Shown: positions 43,097 through 56,240, counted from the stretch's first letter. The stretch is 64,000 nucleotides of DNA from Bolinopsis microptera (GCF_026151205.1 NC_087078.1:18639765-18703764); one strand, 5' to 3'. Numbers and translations are program-made. The notes: generated from the letters alone by a model not told the origin.

Positions 43097-43784
43097 ATGG
43101 CTAGCTATATTGCCAAGTGTAGCAATGAAAAACTCGGTGTAAACCACAAGACCAGAGTCGTACAAGAGTTATCAGAGCCTATAAAAAATAAGTTCGAGAT
43201 GTTATCGTCGAACAGCTGCTCTTTGGACAACTTATCATGGTTTCATTTGCTTAATAAAAGATTTTTTAAGAGCAGAACGGTTACATGACTTCGATCTACA
43301 TCTTGCAATTGTGGCTAAGATGTTGCCTATCTTTGCAGCAGCAGGTCGAGGTCAGTACTCCAAAGCTCTACGGCTGTATCTTGAGCAGATTACCATACTT
43401 GAGATTCAGTATGGGGCACTAGCCAAAACGTTCAAGGTCGTAGGTCTGCACACAGTTCGATATAATGAACACGAGTGGTCTGGTGTGTGGACAGACCTGT
43501 CGATCGAACAGCGACTAATGAAGGCTGCAAAGTCATCAGGGGGTTTGTCTGGAGGGAGAATGCGAACTCATGAATCTGCCCATAAGTTATGGACTGCAAC
43601 CCTCAATCAAATGGCGTTGATAAACGAGAGTGTCGATGAAGCTATTGCAGACTTATCCAATAAAAGAACAACAACAAAAGCCTCTAGTGCTAATCACTCA
43701 GATCTTAGCAAATCTTCTGTACAGTTAAACAAAAAATTTCAGTTAAACAAAAATTTCAATTTTATGCCATTTATTACAGATTAA
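43097..43784 (+). pseudogene. Element gene, N-terminal fragments
   Basis: Two overlapping frames carry the start of the element protein. 43097-43288 reads MASYIAKCSNEKLGVNHKTR; from about 43305 a second frame reads LPIFAAAGRGQYSKALRLYL, HEWSGVWTDLSIEQRLMKAA and SSGGLSGGRMRTHESAHKLW. A frameshift separates them. The WSGxWTDxxIEQxLM...SxGGLxxGR pattern is one I associate with a repetitive, uncharacterised protein family in Hydra and arthropod genomes (memory, unchecked). Confidence 0.7.
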
Positions 43785-44507
43785 ACAAGTTTACAATAAA
43801 TCAATTTGATATTTAACGGAATTCTAATTCAATGTGCAGTATGGTTGTCACTCTTTAAATAGATTAGATATAGGTTGACGGGGCAAAGGAGTGTGCGTGC
43901 TGTTCGCTATTGCTCACACCAAACGGCAGCCTAGTAAATGTTTTGTATGAACACCGGTCTCCATCACGATACAAAATTAGGATTGTAGAATTTATTTTAT
44001 AACTATTAGTGCAGTGGAGGTAGCGGTGTGGTGCATTAATAGAGTGACAGCCTACTGATTTAGAGTTGTTTTTAAGTGAGCATAATGGGTGTATTTTTGG
44101 ATCTAATGGCAACTTTAAAATTTGTTCTTTTAATCATTTATTAAATATCAGTTTAAAAATATATAAATCTGGAATCTGTTCACTATGTGAACCATTCCTA
44201 TAAAAATTTCAAAAACCCTCCTAAATTAAATATTAAAAACGTCTCAGTAATGGAAATAGTCATACAATTAAGAAATTAACCAAATTCTTAATATCTACCT
44301 AAGAGAAAAATACCTGGTACCTAAGTCAATTTCTACCTGTAATACACTAAATATTAGGTTAAATACATAGGTGGTGGAGTCAGCACACATTTACCAAAAT
44401 CAAATTTGTTTAATAGGAGGAGCCTGTGGGCCGAGATCACTGGATTAAATTTGATGAAGGGGATTGTTTTCAAATGACAGCTGCATTATGTACAGAAAAA
44501 TATTGCA

Positions 44508-44939
44508 GTGTTTACCAAGCTGTTGTGTTGGTTTAAAGATACAGCTGATTTCGACGAATCTGAAGACAAGACTAAAATGCTATCGTACTCAACGGGTCTC
44601 ATATCACAGAAAGAGAAGGATAATGTCAACCCAGAAGATTGCATTTCAGTTGGTACCGCCCTCCAGAAAGAGCTGGATGGCAAAAGCTTTATCGAAAAGT
44701 TTCGAGTTAAAGGCAAAGTCGGACAGTGAGGGTGAACGAAAAAGACATTGTTATAGACTCATTGACAATTTTTAATCGGCTTGTCTTCGCATCTGAACGA
44801 GAGTCTACACTGGAGGAAAGCTTGCAATATGAGCTCACAGCAATGCCGATGAGTCTTTTTAACAATGAGCAGATGATGAGAAAGGCTAACAAGGCAGTCG
44901 AGCCCTTGGGCAATACCTCAAGAATGTTGTTGATTGTAC
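44508..44939 (+). pseudogene. Element gene, middle fragments
   Basis: 44508-44729 encodes EDKTKMLSYSTGLISQKEKD and ALQKELDGKSFIEKF; after a frameshift near 44727, 44726-44944 gives RVNEKDIVIDSLTIFNRLVF and ESTLEESLQYELTAMPMSLF. Together these form the conserved region before the nuclease-like domain. The two frames overlap by a few bases, showing a small indel. A third frame change precedes 44941. Confidence 0.7.
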
Positions 44940-44940
44940 T

Positions 44941-46149
44941 GTGACATTTAGCAACCCATCCTCCCCATTAATAATTGATGGTGGATGGCTACTCTATCAA
45001 GTTACCTCGTTCACAGGCTTTGAAACATACGGCGACATAGCTAATGAATACCTTAAGCTAGTTCCGAATACCGAACAGCGGAAAGTGATTGTTGTGTTTG
45101 ATGGCTATGCCCGATCAACAAAAGATCATGAGCATCTGCATCAGCGAAGAATCAAGGCATACTGCTCTGATATAGCTATTAAAAGTACTACTGTGTGCAC
45201 AGTTCCGATGAAAAAACTGTTCAGCAACTCAAAGAACAAGCATGAGCTTATAAAGCTTCTGTCGAACGTTTTTACAGAACATGGAATTGAAGTACATGTA
45301 GCTACTGATGATGCTGATACCATGGTAGCTAATAAAGCTTTAAACTTGTCCTTCTACGAAGATGTTGAGGTAAAAGCAGAGGATAATGATATACTTTGCC
45401 TCCTTATTCATCATTTTACTGAGAATCACAATAAATTTGTGATGACGACCAGAAACGGCTCACACTCGATCAGTAAAATAGTAAATGCTCCTGATGCCAA
45501 CATAAAACGTATATTACTGTTTGTTCACAGTTTCTCAGGATGTGACACGGTCAGCAGTATACATGGCTTTGGTAAGGTGAAGATATTGAAAAAGGCAGTT
45601 TCTTTTCATGAGGAGGGTCATTTAGCATCATTACTCTCTGTGAGAGTTTCAACAAATGAAGTAATTGAAGCTGGCCTCTCCTTGTATCAACATATCTAAG
45701 GAGATAAAACCAAGGCACTTGAAACTCTCAGATTTCTCAGCTACAGTAGAATGATAGCAAAGAAAAAACTCAACCCATCAAGGCTACCACCGTCTACATC
45801 CTCTGCAACTGAGCATATATTAAGATCATATCTTCAGTACCATAACTGGGTGACACTCGACACTGCAAGTCTAAATCCACTACATTATGGATGGGAGATG
45901 AGTTCTGAAGGATACTACCGGCCAATCCCGACTAAAGCTGCGATTGCCCCGGCAGGGATGCTCAACCTCATTTGCTGCAATTGCTCGGTGGAGGTTGAGA
46001 ACCCTTGTTAGTACTTAAGGTGTTCCTGCCGGAAGTATGGCTTTAAATGTCTACCTGCATGTGGCCAATGTCATGGATTAAGTTGCACTAATGCACCCGA
46101 AAGACAGGACGATTCAGGAGAATCAAACAACTCTGAGGAAATGGGATAG
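44941..46149 (+). pseudogene. Element gene: FEN1/PIN-like nuclease domain and CXC-like tail
   Basis: One frame with two in-frame stops (TAA 45697-45699, TAG 46009-46011), ending at TAG 46147-46149. Residues 8-70 give SPLIIDGGWLL and VIVVFDGYARSTKDHEHLHQ, matching the XPG/FEN1 N-region (Asp13, VFDG with Asp54, downstream Lys and Arg). DDADTMVA (123-130) and EDNDIL (147-152) match the XPG-I acidic residues; SGCDT (199-203) adds another Asp. After the first stop comes NWVTLDTASLNPLHYGWEM, then a Cys-rich tail with about 12 Cys (CNCS, CSCR, CGQCHGLSC) resembling CXC zinc clusters. I infer a nuclease-type element protein, inactive here. Confidence 0.75.
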
Positions 46150-46726
46150 CCAGAAGTGACCTAATAGTTGCCAATCAAAGACACCATGCTAATAATTCAG
46201 GACCTTTTTTTACAGAATTTGATGTGATATGTATATTATTTACTATACTAATATAAGGATCAATTGACAATTGAAAGTAAATTTTAGAATTTGAATACTG
46301 ATAACTAGACAATGTTTCAATTGTACAACAATTTAGCTAAATTTCCAAATTTAAGTAAAATTTCAAAATTTTAGTAAATTTTTGAGAGGTTAGCATATAA
46401 AAATGAAATCATCTCAATAAGTAAAGATCTGACGACCCTAAAACACTGATTCGCCCCACATAATGTCACTATTGCGGTCATTTTGCACCCCCTATGGTGC
46501 TCCTGGGGGTCTTTATTACGATAGTTACGAGTTTTTCAAGTGCGGTCCTCAGGCTGACATACGCGCCTGAAGAAAATTGGCTGTAACTTTTTTTGCTCAA
46601 CAGATCCAGATTGGAAACTCTTTGGGGTGGTTCCTGACACTATGGACAACACATTCCTGTAAAAATCAGCTTGTCGCAAATTTTTTCCCAGATGGTCCTG
46701 TATTAATGTTAATTGTCCCTAACTAA

Positions 46727-47030
46727 TTGTTGAGAATACAAATAATTAATATTCTTCAGTTTTCACACCTTCAGTGTGCCCAAAATGCCTCGTATCCGAT
46801 ATAATACCACACACTACAAAAGTTGGGAAAAGATCCCAGAAAGCAGCAAGATGTGAATGATCATGTGAAGGGTAGAAGATCAAACCAGTTCTAAGAAACT
46901 ATTTGGTGATGTCAAAGAAAACACCCCGACTTGGCACCAGAATGATAAGAAGAACGCAGTAGCTCAGTTATAAGTAGTACTCAGTTATAAGTAAGCTATG
47001 AAGATAAGAAATGTTCAGCTGATAACTTAC
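46727..47030. other. Intron sequence
   Basis: Between the element and the next linker exon; nothing recognised. Confidence 0.5.
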
Positions 47031-47081
47031 TCCCTACACCGATTGAAATAGATGAGCTGGACGATTCCAGACGTGGCGACC
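47031..47081 (-). CDS. Q-rich/ARM gene, 51-bp linker exon
   Basis: Acceptor TGTTCCAG, donor GTAAGT, phase 1-1. It encodes SPRLESSSSISIGVG, joining RSQSLDVPSYSY upstream. Small size makes it uncertain on its own, but both phases agree with its neighbours. Confidence 0.7.
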
Positions 47082-47139
47082 CTGGAACAAATGCAACTTC
47101 AACGAGGCAGGGTGGGTTAATGGGGCGTATACAGATAGG

Positions 47140-47223
47140 GGGAGAGGGGGAGGGGGAGGGGGAGGGGGAGGGGGAGGGGGAGGGGGAGGGGGAGGGGGAG
47201 GGGGAGGGGGAGGGGGAGGGGGA
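47140..47223. repeat. (GGGGGA)n microsatellite
   Basis: About 14 hexamer copies; could form G-quadruplexes on the + strand. Confidence 0.95.
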
Positions 47224-47357
47224 TGGGAGATAGTTAGGAGTAGGGTCAGAGGGTGGGGATTAATCGCTGGAAAAATAAGCATTGAGCTGGTGCACACTGC
47301 ACTATTAAGAAATGGGGATGGCTTATAGTGCATTTGTGTTTATCTGAACACACTTAC

Positions 47358-47472
47358 TATACGAGTAAGACGGAACATCAAGACTCTGACTTCTCTGCAA
47401 CCACTCTCTCTTTTTCTCAGCAGTGGTAGTCCCCGTGTTCAGGACCAGACTCATTCTGAGCTCTCTACAATC
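47358..47472 (-). CDS. Q-rich/ARM gene, linker exon
   Basis: Donor GTAAGT, phase 1. The frame gives ELRMSLVLNTGTTTAEKKRE and WLQRSQSLDVPSYSY, with an RSQSLD motif of the kind bound by 14-3-3 or targeted by basophilic kinases. The acceptor is poor: the best in-frame choice is TTTAAAG before GATTGTAG, without a clear pyrimidine tract; the stronger GAGCTCAG site would shift frame into a stop. Confidence 0.6.
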
Positions 47473-49839
47473 CTTTAAACCTCAGAACAACACGAGGCAG
47501 GGTCAGCTCTCAGGATATCAACACTACACCATTACAAACACTACGTGCTTTCAAACACATTATTAAAACACAAAATAGTGTATGCAAATATGCAAGCCTA
47601 GGTTGATGAAGTAATAAAGGCTAATGAACGAGCATTATGTTGGTTGTAAAACGGTACTTAAAATAATCTTGTAGTAGAAGAAGCATGCGTTTTGCAACAA
47701 TGCAGAAAAAAGCATGTGCAGTGAGCATTGGGCTATCAATTAAAAATATGGTCACCAACCAACACACTATCAATCAATAATACTTATTCTGTTCTACAGT
47801 GCAAGACAACAAATGTCTGCATAGTTGTAAACATTTGAACTCGGGTTCTAAGCTGAGACGCACTGACGCGTACTTTAGTACGTACTTATGTACGCACTGA
47901 CGCGTACTTTAGTACGTACTTATGTACGCACTGACGCGTACAAGGGTTTAGTACGTACTTATGTTAAATTGGGACGTACCGTGTAGTACTCTGTCTATAA
48001 TGGCCATTGGGCAGTATGCTTTTTATTAAGCTAATTTTTTTTGTATTCGAGCCATCGCAATTGAAAGTACGAAGATGGCCATAATTTAGCAAAATTATTC
48101 TTTAAACGTGGTTAGATCACGTATGAGAGCGGAGTTGCACGTGCTGACGATATTAACTCCCTTATTTCAAAAGTATATAATTTAAAAAATAACATACTTC
48201 TCATCTGGGCGATGATTTTGTCCGTAATATACACACGTAGTGTTTAATAGCGTATTATCGCGTGATTATGAACAATTTCCGATTTGTTTAAAGTAAGAGT
48301 ATTCTAAAATTTAAATGTCACTGTGTTAGTCTACCGATACTTAAAGAAGCACAAGAAAAGCTGTGTTAGCAAATATAAACAATGCTATACAGTGCATCTC
48401 TTCAATCTATAATTCCGGTGGTATTGGTTCTCAGCAACAATTTTAATGGTACTATTACTAATAACATATTTTATTGACACAATTATTATTCATTATGATT
48501 CGCTAGAACCCTTATATTTATTATTTATCCCACAAAGGTAAATATAAAAGTTGCTGGTGAACCGTTTTCAGTTCATTCTTATCGGATATTCATGACGCAG
48601 GTCTACAGTGAAATATATTATCTTGATATCGATTGAGATGAGGAATAGACAAAAGATAAGCATTGCAACTCAAAAAATTGTGAATATCACAATTTGTGTC
48701 ATATTTTTTTCTAGAAATTGTTCGTCTAAATGGCGTAATCTATCGACGCCAATCGACGGCCAGAAATTGTGACGGACGTCATTTTGACCATATTTTTGTA
48801 TTGCTATCAAATAGCAAGACCGGACATATTTTCAACATTATTAGATGGCATGAAATATTTGAACGCTGATTCCGAATCACCCCACATGACATAGGGCTAA
48901 AATCCTCCCTTGGCGAGTTATCGGCTTAAAACTGTTTCGATCACGTGACATGATCATAGTAGTCGAGAGTAGAGATATTAATCATCATCCCTATCGAATA
49001 GCAAGACCAGGAAAAAGTTCAACATTATTGGATGACATGAAATTTACGTAATTTTTGTTATAGCGAATAATTTCCGGGATAATAAATTGTGATTATTTTC
49101 CCAAATTAAAACATAAAAATATTTAAAACGACGGAGTAATCTCTCGCAGTAAAATGAGACAAATGTCGCACAAGCAGGCAAAATGTCGTAAGCTCCTGAG
49201 ACGTTGAGGAAACCAGTACAACGAAACAAAAGTATATTCTGCTCAGTAGACTTCCTACTGCACTGCTGGTCACTACTACTAGTGGGGTGGCACTACTGCA
49301 CCACCTCAACGTAACAAAGCAACAATGAGAGCAAACTGTGAAGTGATCCTACATTTGGCAGTGCAGGACAAATGATCCTAAATTTGTCCTACGTTTGGCA
49401 GGGTATGACAAATGGTGGATCTCGGGATATATTATGAAGTCCTGAGAATATAGTGGATGTGCTTGTATCGGTTATGCTGCTTGTCGGAGAGCTCCGTTAT
49501 TGAACATTTACATGCAGTTTGATGGCTGAGACTAGCATTTAGTCATGAGTTTATGATTGCTCCTGATAGCTCCTGGCGATTCGAACGAGTCGAGAGAGAT
49601 GACGTGGTAATGATGTGGAATAACGAGAGTTAACCGTTTCCTTTACATACTCGTCTCCTTGGAGTCAGATCTTAAAACCCCTGGTCGGTACCAAAGGACC
49701 ACAAATTAAGAACATGAAATCGATAATATTATTGGCGCTATGATCCCAGTCCTACAATTGATTGCAGCTGTTCAGGAAAGAGCAGTTATCTATCATATCT
49801 AATTAAACAAAGTACGTGCACTAGTTATTAGTTACTCAC
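47473..49839. other. Intron with short repeats
   Basis: Contains the 34-bp array at 47868-47960, the dispersed repeat at 48850-48925 (inverted copy at 19569-19642) and two related segments at about 48800-48855 and 48985-49040 (AATAGCAAGACC...TTCAACATTATT). No exon supported. Confidence 0.6.
47868..47960. repeat. 34-bp tandem repeat, about 2.5 copies
   Basis: CACTGACGCGTACTTTAGTA followed by CGTACTTATGTACG; the unit itself contains the palindromic strings ACGCGT and TACGTA. Confidence 0.9.
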
Positions 49840-49910
49840 CATAGCACTCATAGAACGAATTCCGGGTATAAATGTACTGAGTCCCGGGAAAACGGTAAGC
49901 TCCAAGCGAG
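49840..49910 (-). CDS. Q-rich/ARM gene, 71-bp exon
   Basis: Acceptor TGGTTAG, donor GTGAGT. In the frame required by both neighbours (phase 1 to 0) it encodes RLELTVFPGLSTFIPGIRSM. A second frame is also open (GAYRFPGTQYIYTRNSFYEC), so the reading depends on the neighbours being right. Confidence 0.6.
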
Positions 49911-50620
49911 CTAACCATCAAATATCAGCAAATATCAGCAAAACAGACGGAAATATTTAAACTACACACCCCACCTAGACTATCTAGTTCAAGTAATCGC
50001 AGGTTTGACTAGTTAACTATGACACGAAACAAAGAAATGAAGGTTGTTCCATGTTCAAAACGTTACGGTAGGTCTAGAAACTTGAGACTTGGCGTGCCAC
50101 AGCCCACATGAGATAGAGTAGGCGCTCAACTTACTAAGTCCCGTCACCAAAACTAAGTGTGTAGTTTTACGTCAACAGTTGTAAAATGAGAACTTCCAAG
50201 TCCAAACAATGAGCATAAAGAACTGCAGTGCATCATGAGGTACTCGTGATTATTCCCTATATGGTATTGAATCTTGATACCTTATATGGTTATTATTCCT
50301 TATATGGAAGTGTTTAAATAAGCAAGAATGATCTGTAGTACAATGGGCGTGTGATAATATGTAGTCCAGTGACATGTTGTGGTTAATTAATCGCAGGCAC
50401 GAATCTTTGTGTTCGTGTGGTATACTCTGTGATGTCACGTGATGTCACGTGATTCATAATCTTGAAATTGCATTTTTTAACGCAAGCTCATTTCAAGTTT
50501 TGCGCTATATAAATCACGTACTTCAATAGTTTTAAGGGTGAAAAGGATGAGTTATTATCGATCGTTACTAAAGTTGAATGATCATAAAAGTAAAACTTAC
50601 TTAATAAAAGTAAAACTTAC

Positions 50621-50926
50621 TGTAATTTTTAGAACCCAGACTCTCACTCTTGATAAAGTTACCACGTCTTATCTTATGAACATCAGGAACCTCCAGTTTA
50701 GCTTCAGGCTGCTGTTGGTTGCTATGGTTACCAAGACTGTTGTTGTTGTTTTTGTTGTTGTTATGGGCGGGGGGAGGGTTGTCGTGGTAAGAAGTGTTGA
50801 TATGCACACTGTTGCTAGTGGTATGCGCATTGTTGGTATTTGTGGTATGTACATTGTTGCTAGAGGTAACTGGGGGCAAGATGTTTGGCGGTGGCAGGGC
50901 AGCTTCAGTTGGTTGTGTTGGTGGTC
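50621..50926 (-). CDS. Q-rich/ARM gene, Asn/Thr/His-rich exon
   Basis: Acceptor CCCCCTCAG, donor GTAAGT, phase 1-1, 306 bp. It encodes PPTQPTEAALPPPNILPPVT, an N/T/H-rich low-complexity region with a poly-Asn run, and VPDVHKIRRGNFIKSESLGS at the end. The donor region is duplicated: a second AAAAGTAAAACTTAC lies 20 bp beyond. Confidence 0.8.
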
Positions 50927-51371
50927 CTGAGGGGGAGGGAATTAGAACAATGTGTTAAGATGGAATTTCTACAATACCCCATACCACCGTTATTGTAGAA
51001 CGAGTATAATCTTGTGTGGTTTGGTGTTCATTAATTAAAACGGGCAGACTGAATATTTCTCATTCCACTAATTATGCCCGGCTAACAAAACACCCCCCAT
51101 TCCACCACAAATATTCCTAATATCACAAATATTCCTAACATCATACCAGACGATCTGTAAATACCACAGCCACAGGTATAACCCTTGTTCTGACGAAACC
51201 CGATAGCTATCTATTAGATCTATAACCATAACCCAGTTACACGTTCCGACTGTGGTTATATCACCGAGATCCAACCACCTGATCCTTCTCTGATCCAGGG
51301 GTAATCACATAATTAATTAGATAATTACATCTAGGTAATAAGATAAATTGTCCGAAATTTTGGAATATAAC

Positions 51372-51468
51372 CTGGTTGTATGGACTGCATTGCAAGGAGC
51401 TGCTGGTAGTTGTAGAGTAATTGAGGGTTCTGGATCAGAAGCAGTTGTTGCTGGGGAGACAGATTCGC
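51372..51468 (-). CDS. Q-rich/ARM gene, 97-bp Q/L-rich exon
   Basis: Acceptor CTACTTCAG, donor GTTATA, phase 0 to 1. It encodes ANLSPQQQLLLIQNPQLLYN and YQQLLAMQSIQP. The intron upstream in gene sense is almost entirely the 34-bp array, which reaches to within a few bases of this acceptor. Confidence 0.8.
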
Positions 51469-51473
51469 CTGAA

Positions 51474-54400
51474 GTAGAATTAGTAGTGTAGTCATAGAAT
51501 TAGTAGTGTAGTCATAGATACACACGGTTATAAATAGTAGTGTAGTCATAGATACACACGGTTATAAATAGTAGTGTAGTCATAGCTACACACCGTTATA
51601 AATAGTAGTGTAGTCATAGATACACACGGTTATAAATAGTAGTGTAGTCATAGATACACACGGTTATAAATAGTAGTGTAGTCATAGATACACACGGTTA
51701 TTAATAGTAGTGTAGTCATAGATACACACGGTTATAAATAGTAGTGTAGTCATAGATACACACGGTTATAAATAGTAGTGTAGTCATAGATACACACGGT
51801 TATAAATAGTATTGTAGTCATAGATACACACGGTTATAAATAGTAGTGTAGTCATAGATACACACGGTTATAAATAGTAGTGTAGTCATAGATACACACG
51901 GTTATAAATAGTATTGTAGTCATAGATACACACGGTTATAAATAGTAGTGTAGTCATAGATACACACGGTTATAAATAGTAGTGTAGTCATAGATACTCA
52001 CGGTTATAAATAGTATTGTAGTCATAGATACACACGATTATAAATAGTATTGTAGTCATAGATACACACGGTTATAAATAGTAGTGTAGTCATAGATACA
52101 CACGGTTATAAATAGTATTGTAGTCATAGATACACACGGTTATAAATAGTATTGTAGTCATAGATACACACGGTTATAAATAGTAGTGTAGTCATAGATA
52201 CACGCGGTTATAAATAGTATTGTAGTCATAGATACACACGGTTATAAATAGTAGTGTAGTCATAGATACACACTGTTATAAATAGTAGTGTAGTCATAGA
52301 TACACACGGTTATAAATAGTAGTGTAGTCATAGATACACACCGTTATAAATAGTATTGTAGTCATAGATACACACGGTTATAAATAGTAGTGTAGTCATA
52401 GATACACACGGTTATAAATAGTAGTGTAGTCATAGATACACACGGTTATAAATAGTAGTGTAGTCATAGATACACACGGTTATAAATAGTATTGTAGTCA
52501 TAGATACACACGGTTATAAATAGTATTGTAGTCATAGATACACACGGTTATAAATAGTAGTGTAGTCATAGATACACACGGTTATAAATAGTAGTGTAGT
52601 CATAGATACACACGGTTATAAATAGTATTGTAGTCATAGATACACACGGTTATAAATAGTAGTGTAGTCATAGATACACACGGTTATAAATAGTAGTGTA
52701 GTCATAGATACACACGGTTATAAATAGTAGTGTAGTCATAGATACACACGGTTATAAATAGTATTGTAGTCATAGATACACACGGTTATAAATAGTAGTG
52801 TAGTCATAGATACACACGGTTATAAATAGTAGTGTAGTCATAGATACACACGGTTATAAATAGTATTGTAGTCATAGATACAAACGGTTATAAATAGTAG
52901 TGTAGTCATAGATACACACGGTTATAAATAGTAGTGTAGTCATGGATACACACCGTTATAAATAGTAGTGTAGTCATAGATACACACGGTTATAAATAGT
53001 ATTGTAGTCATAGATACACACGGTTATAAATAGTAGTGTAGTCATGGATACACACCGTTATAAATAGTAGTGTAGTCATAGATACACACGGTTATAAATA
53101 GTAGTGTAGTCATAGATACACACGGTTATAAATAGTAGTGTAGTCATAGATACACACGGTTATAAATACTAAATAGTAGTGTAGTCATAGATACACACGG
53201 TTATAAATAGTAGTGTAGTCATAGATACACACGGTTATAAATAGTAGTGTAGTCATAGATACACACGGTTATAAATAGTAGTGTAGTCATAGATACACAC
53301 GGTTATAAATAGTAGTGTAGTCATAGATACATACGGTTATAAATAGTAGTGTAGTCATAGATACACACGGTTATAAATAGTATTGTAGTCATAGATACAC
53401 ACGGTTATAAATAGTATTGTAGTCATAGATACACACGGTTATAAATAGTAGTGTAGTCATAGATACATACGGTTATAAATAATAGTGTAGTCATAGATAC
53501 ACACGGTTATAAATAGTATTGTAGTCATAGATACACACGGTTATAAATAGTATTGTAGTCATAGATACACACGGTTATAAATAGTAGTGTAGTCATAGAT
53601 ACACACGGTTATAAATAGTAGTGTAGTCATAGATACACACGGTTATAAATAGTAGTGTAGTCATAGATACACACGGTTATAAATAGTAGTGTAGTCATAG
53701 ATACACACGGTTATAAATAGTATTGTAGTCATAGATACACACGGTTATAAATAGTAGTGTAGTCATAGATACACACCGTTATAAATAGTAGTGTAGTCAT
53801 AGATACACACGGTTATAAATAGTATTGTAGTCATAGATACACACCGTTATAAATAGTAGTGTAGTCATAGATACACACGGTTATAAATAGTAGTGTAGTC
53901 ATAGATACACACGGTTATTAATAGTAGTGTAGTCATAGATACACACGGTTATAAATAGTAGTGTAGTCATAGATACACACGGTCATAAATAGTAGTGTAG
54001 TCATAGATACACACGGTTATAAATAGTATTGTAGTCATAGATACACACGGTTATAAATAGTATTGTAGTCATAGATACACACGGTTATAAATAGTATTGT
54101 AGTCATAGATACACACGGTTATAAATAGTAGTGTAGTCATAGATACACACGGTTATAAATAGTATTGTAGTCATAGATACACACGGTTATAAATAGTAGT
54201 GTAGTCATAAATACACACGGTTATAAATAGTAGTGTAGTCATAGATACACACGGTTATAAATAGTAGTGTAGTCATAGATACACACGGTTAAAATAGTAG
54301 TGTAGTCATAGATACACACGGTTATAAATAGTAGTGTAGTCATAGATACACACGGTTATAAATAGTATTGTAGTCATAGATACACACGGTTATAAATAGT

Positions 54401-56240
54401 AGTGTAGTCATAGATACACACCGTTATAAATAGTAGTGTAGTCATAGATACACACGGTTATAAATAGTATTGTAGTCATAGATACACACCGTTATAAATA
54501 GTAGTGTAGTCATAGATACACACGGTTATAAATAGTAGTGTAGTCATAGATACACACGGTTATTAATAGTAGTGTAGTCATAGATACACACGGTTATAAA
54601 TAGTAGTGTAGTCATAGATACACACGGTTATAAATAGTAGTGTAGTCATAGATACATACGGTTATAAATAGTAGTGTAGTCATAGATACACACGGTTATA
54701 AATAGTATTGTAGTCATAGATACACACGGTTATAAATAGTATTGTAGTCATAGATACACACGGTTATTAATAGTAGTGTAGTCATAGATACACACGGTTA
54801 TAAATAGTAGTGTAGTCATAGATACACACGGTTATAAATAGTAGTGTAGTCATAGATACACATGGTTATTAATAGTAGTGTAGTCATAGATACACACGGT
54901 CATAAATAGTAGTGTAGTCATAGATACACACGGTTATAAATAGTATTGTAGTCATAGATACACACGGTTATAAATAGTATTGTAGTCATAGATACACACG
55001 GTTATAAATAGTATTGTAGTCATAGATACACACGGTTATTAATAGTATTGTAGTCATAGATACACACGGTTATAAATAGTAGTGTAGTCATAGATACACA
55101 CGGTTATAAATAGTAGTGTAGTCATAGATACACACGGTTATAAATAGTAGTGTAGTCATAGATACACACGGTTATAAATAGTAGTGTAGTCATAGATACA
55201 CACGGTTAAAATAATAGTGTAGTCATAGATACACACGGTTATAAATAGTAATGTAGTCATGGATACACACGGTTATAAATAGTATTGTAGTCATAGATAC
55301 ACACGGTTATAAATAGTAGTGTAGTCATAGATACACACCGTTATAAATAGTAGTGTAGTCATAGATACACACGGTTATAAATAGTATTGTAGTCATAGAT
55401 ACACACCGTTATAAATAGTAGTGTAGTCATAGATACACACGGTTATAAATAGTAGTGTAGTCATAGATACACACGGTTATTAATAGTAGTGTAGTCATAG
55501 ATACACACGGTTATAAATAGTAGTGTAGTCATAGATACACACGGTTATAAATAGTAGTGTAGTCATAGATACACACGGTTATAAATACTAAATAGTAGTG
55601 TAGTCATAGATACACACGGTTATAAATAGTATTGTAGTCATAGATACACACGGTTATAAATAGTAGTGTAGTCATAGATACACACGGTTATAAATAGTAG
55701 TGTAGTCATATATACACACGGTTATAAATAGTATTGTAGTCATAGATACACACGGTTATAAATAGTAGTGTAGTCATAGATACACACGGTTATAAATAGT
55801 AGTGTAGTCATAGATACACACGGTTATAAATAGTAGTGTAGTAATAGATACACACGGTTATAAATAGTAGTGTAGTCATAGATACACACGGTTATAAATA
55901 GTATTGTAGTCATAGATACACACGGTTATAAATAGTAATGTAGTCATAGATACACACGGTTATAAATAGTATTGTAGTCATAGATACACACCGTTATAAA
56001 TAGTAGTGTAGTCATAGATACACACGGTTATAAATAGTAGTGTAGTCATAGATACACACGGTTATTAATAGTAGTGTAGTCATAGATACACACGGTTATA
56101 AATAGTAGTGTAGTCATAGATACACACGGTTATAAATAGTAGTGTAGTCATAGATACACACGGTTATAAATAGTAGTGTAGTCATAGATACACACGGTTA
56201 TTAATAGTAGTGTAGTCATAGATACACAAGGTTATAAATA
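51474..56240. repeat. 34-bp minisatellite, about 140 copies, 4.8 kb
   Basis: Core GTAGTCATAGATACACACGG with TTATAAATAGTA. Two main unit types alternate (AGTAGTG and AGTATTG); minor variants (ACACACCG, TTATTAAT, a 1-bp-shorter GGTTAAAAT unit) recur in the same order at about 645 and 917 bp spacing, showing block duplications. It fills one intron of the Q-rich/ARM gene. Confidence 0.97.

Larger units (their letters stand above)
42063..46726. mobile_element. 4.7-kb element with about 860-bp terminal inverted arms
   Basis: Arm 42063-42917 is the reverse complement of 45861-46726 (a few indels; the outermost 30 bp diverge except for the tip TAGTTAGGGA). The arms contain about 560 bp of non-coding end plus the last 80-90 codons of the internal gene, so a second copy of the C-terminus points outward on the minus strand. 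A TA at both edges could be a target duplication. The centre holds a broken + strand gene. It sits antisense in an intron of the Q-rich/ARM gene. Confidence 0.85.
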
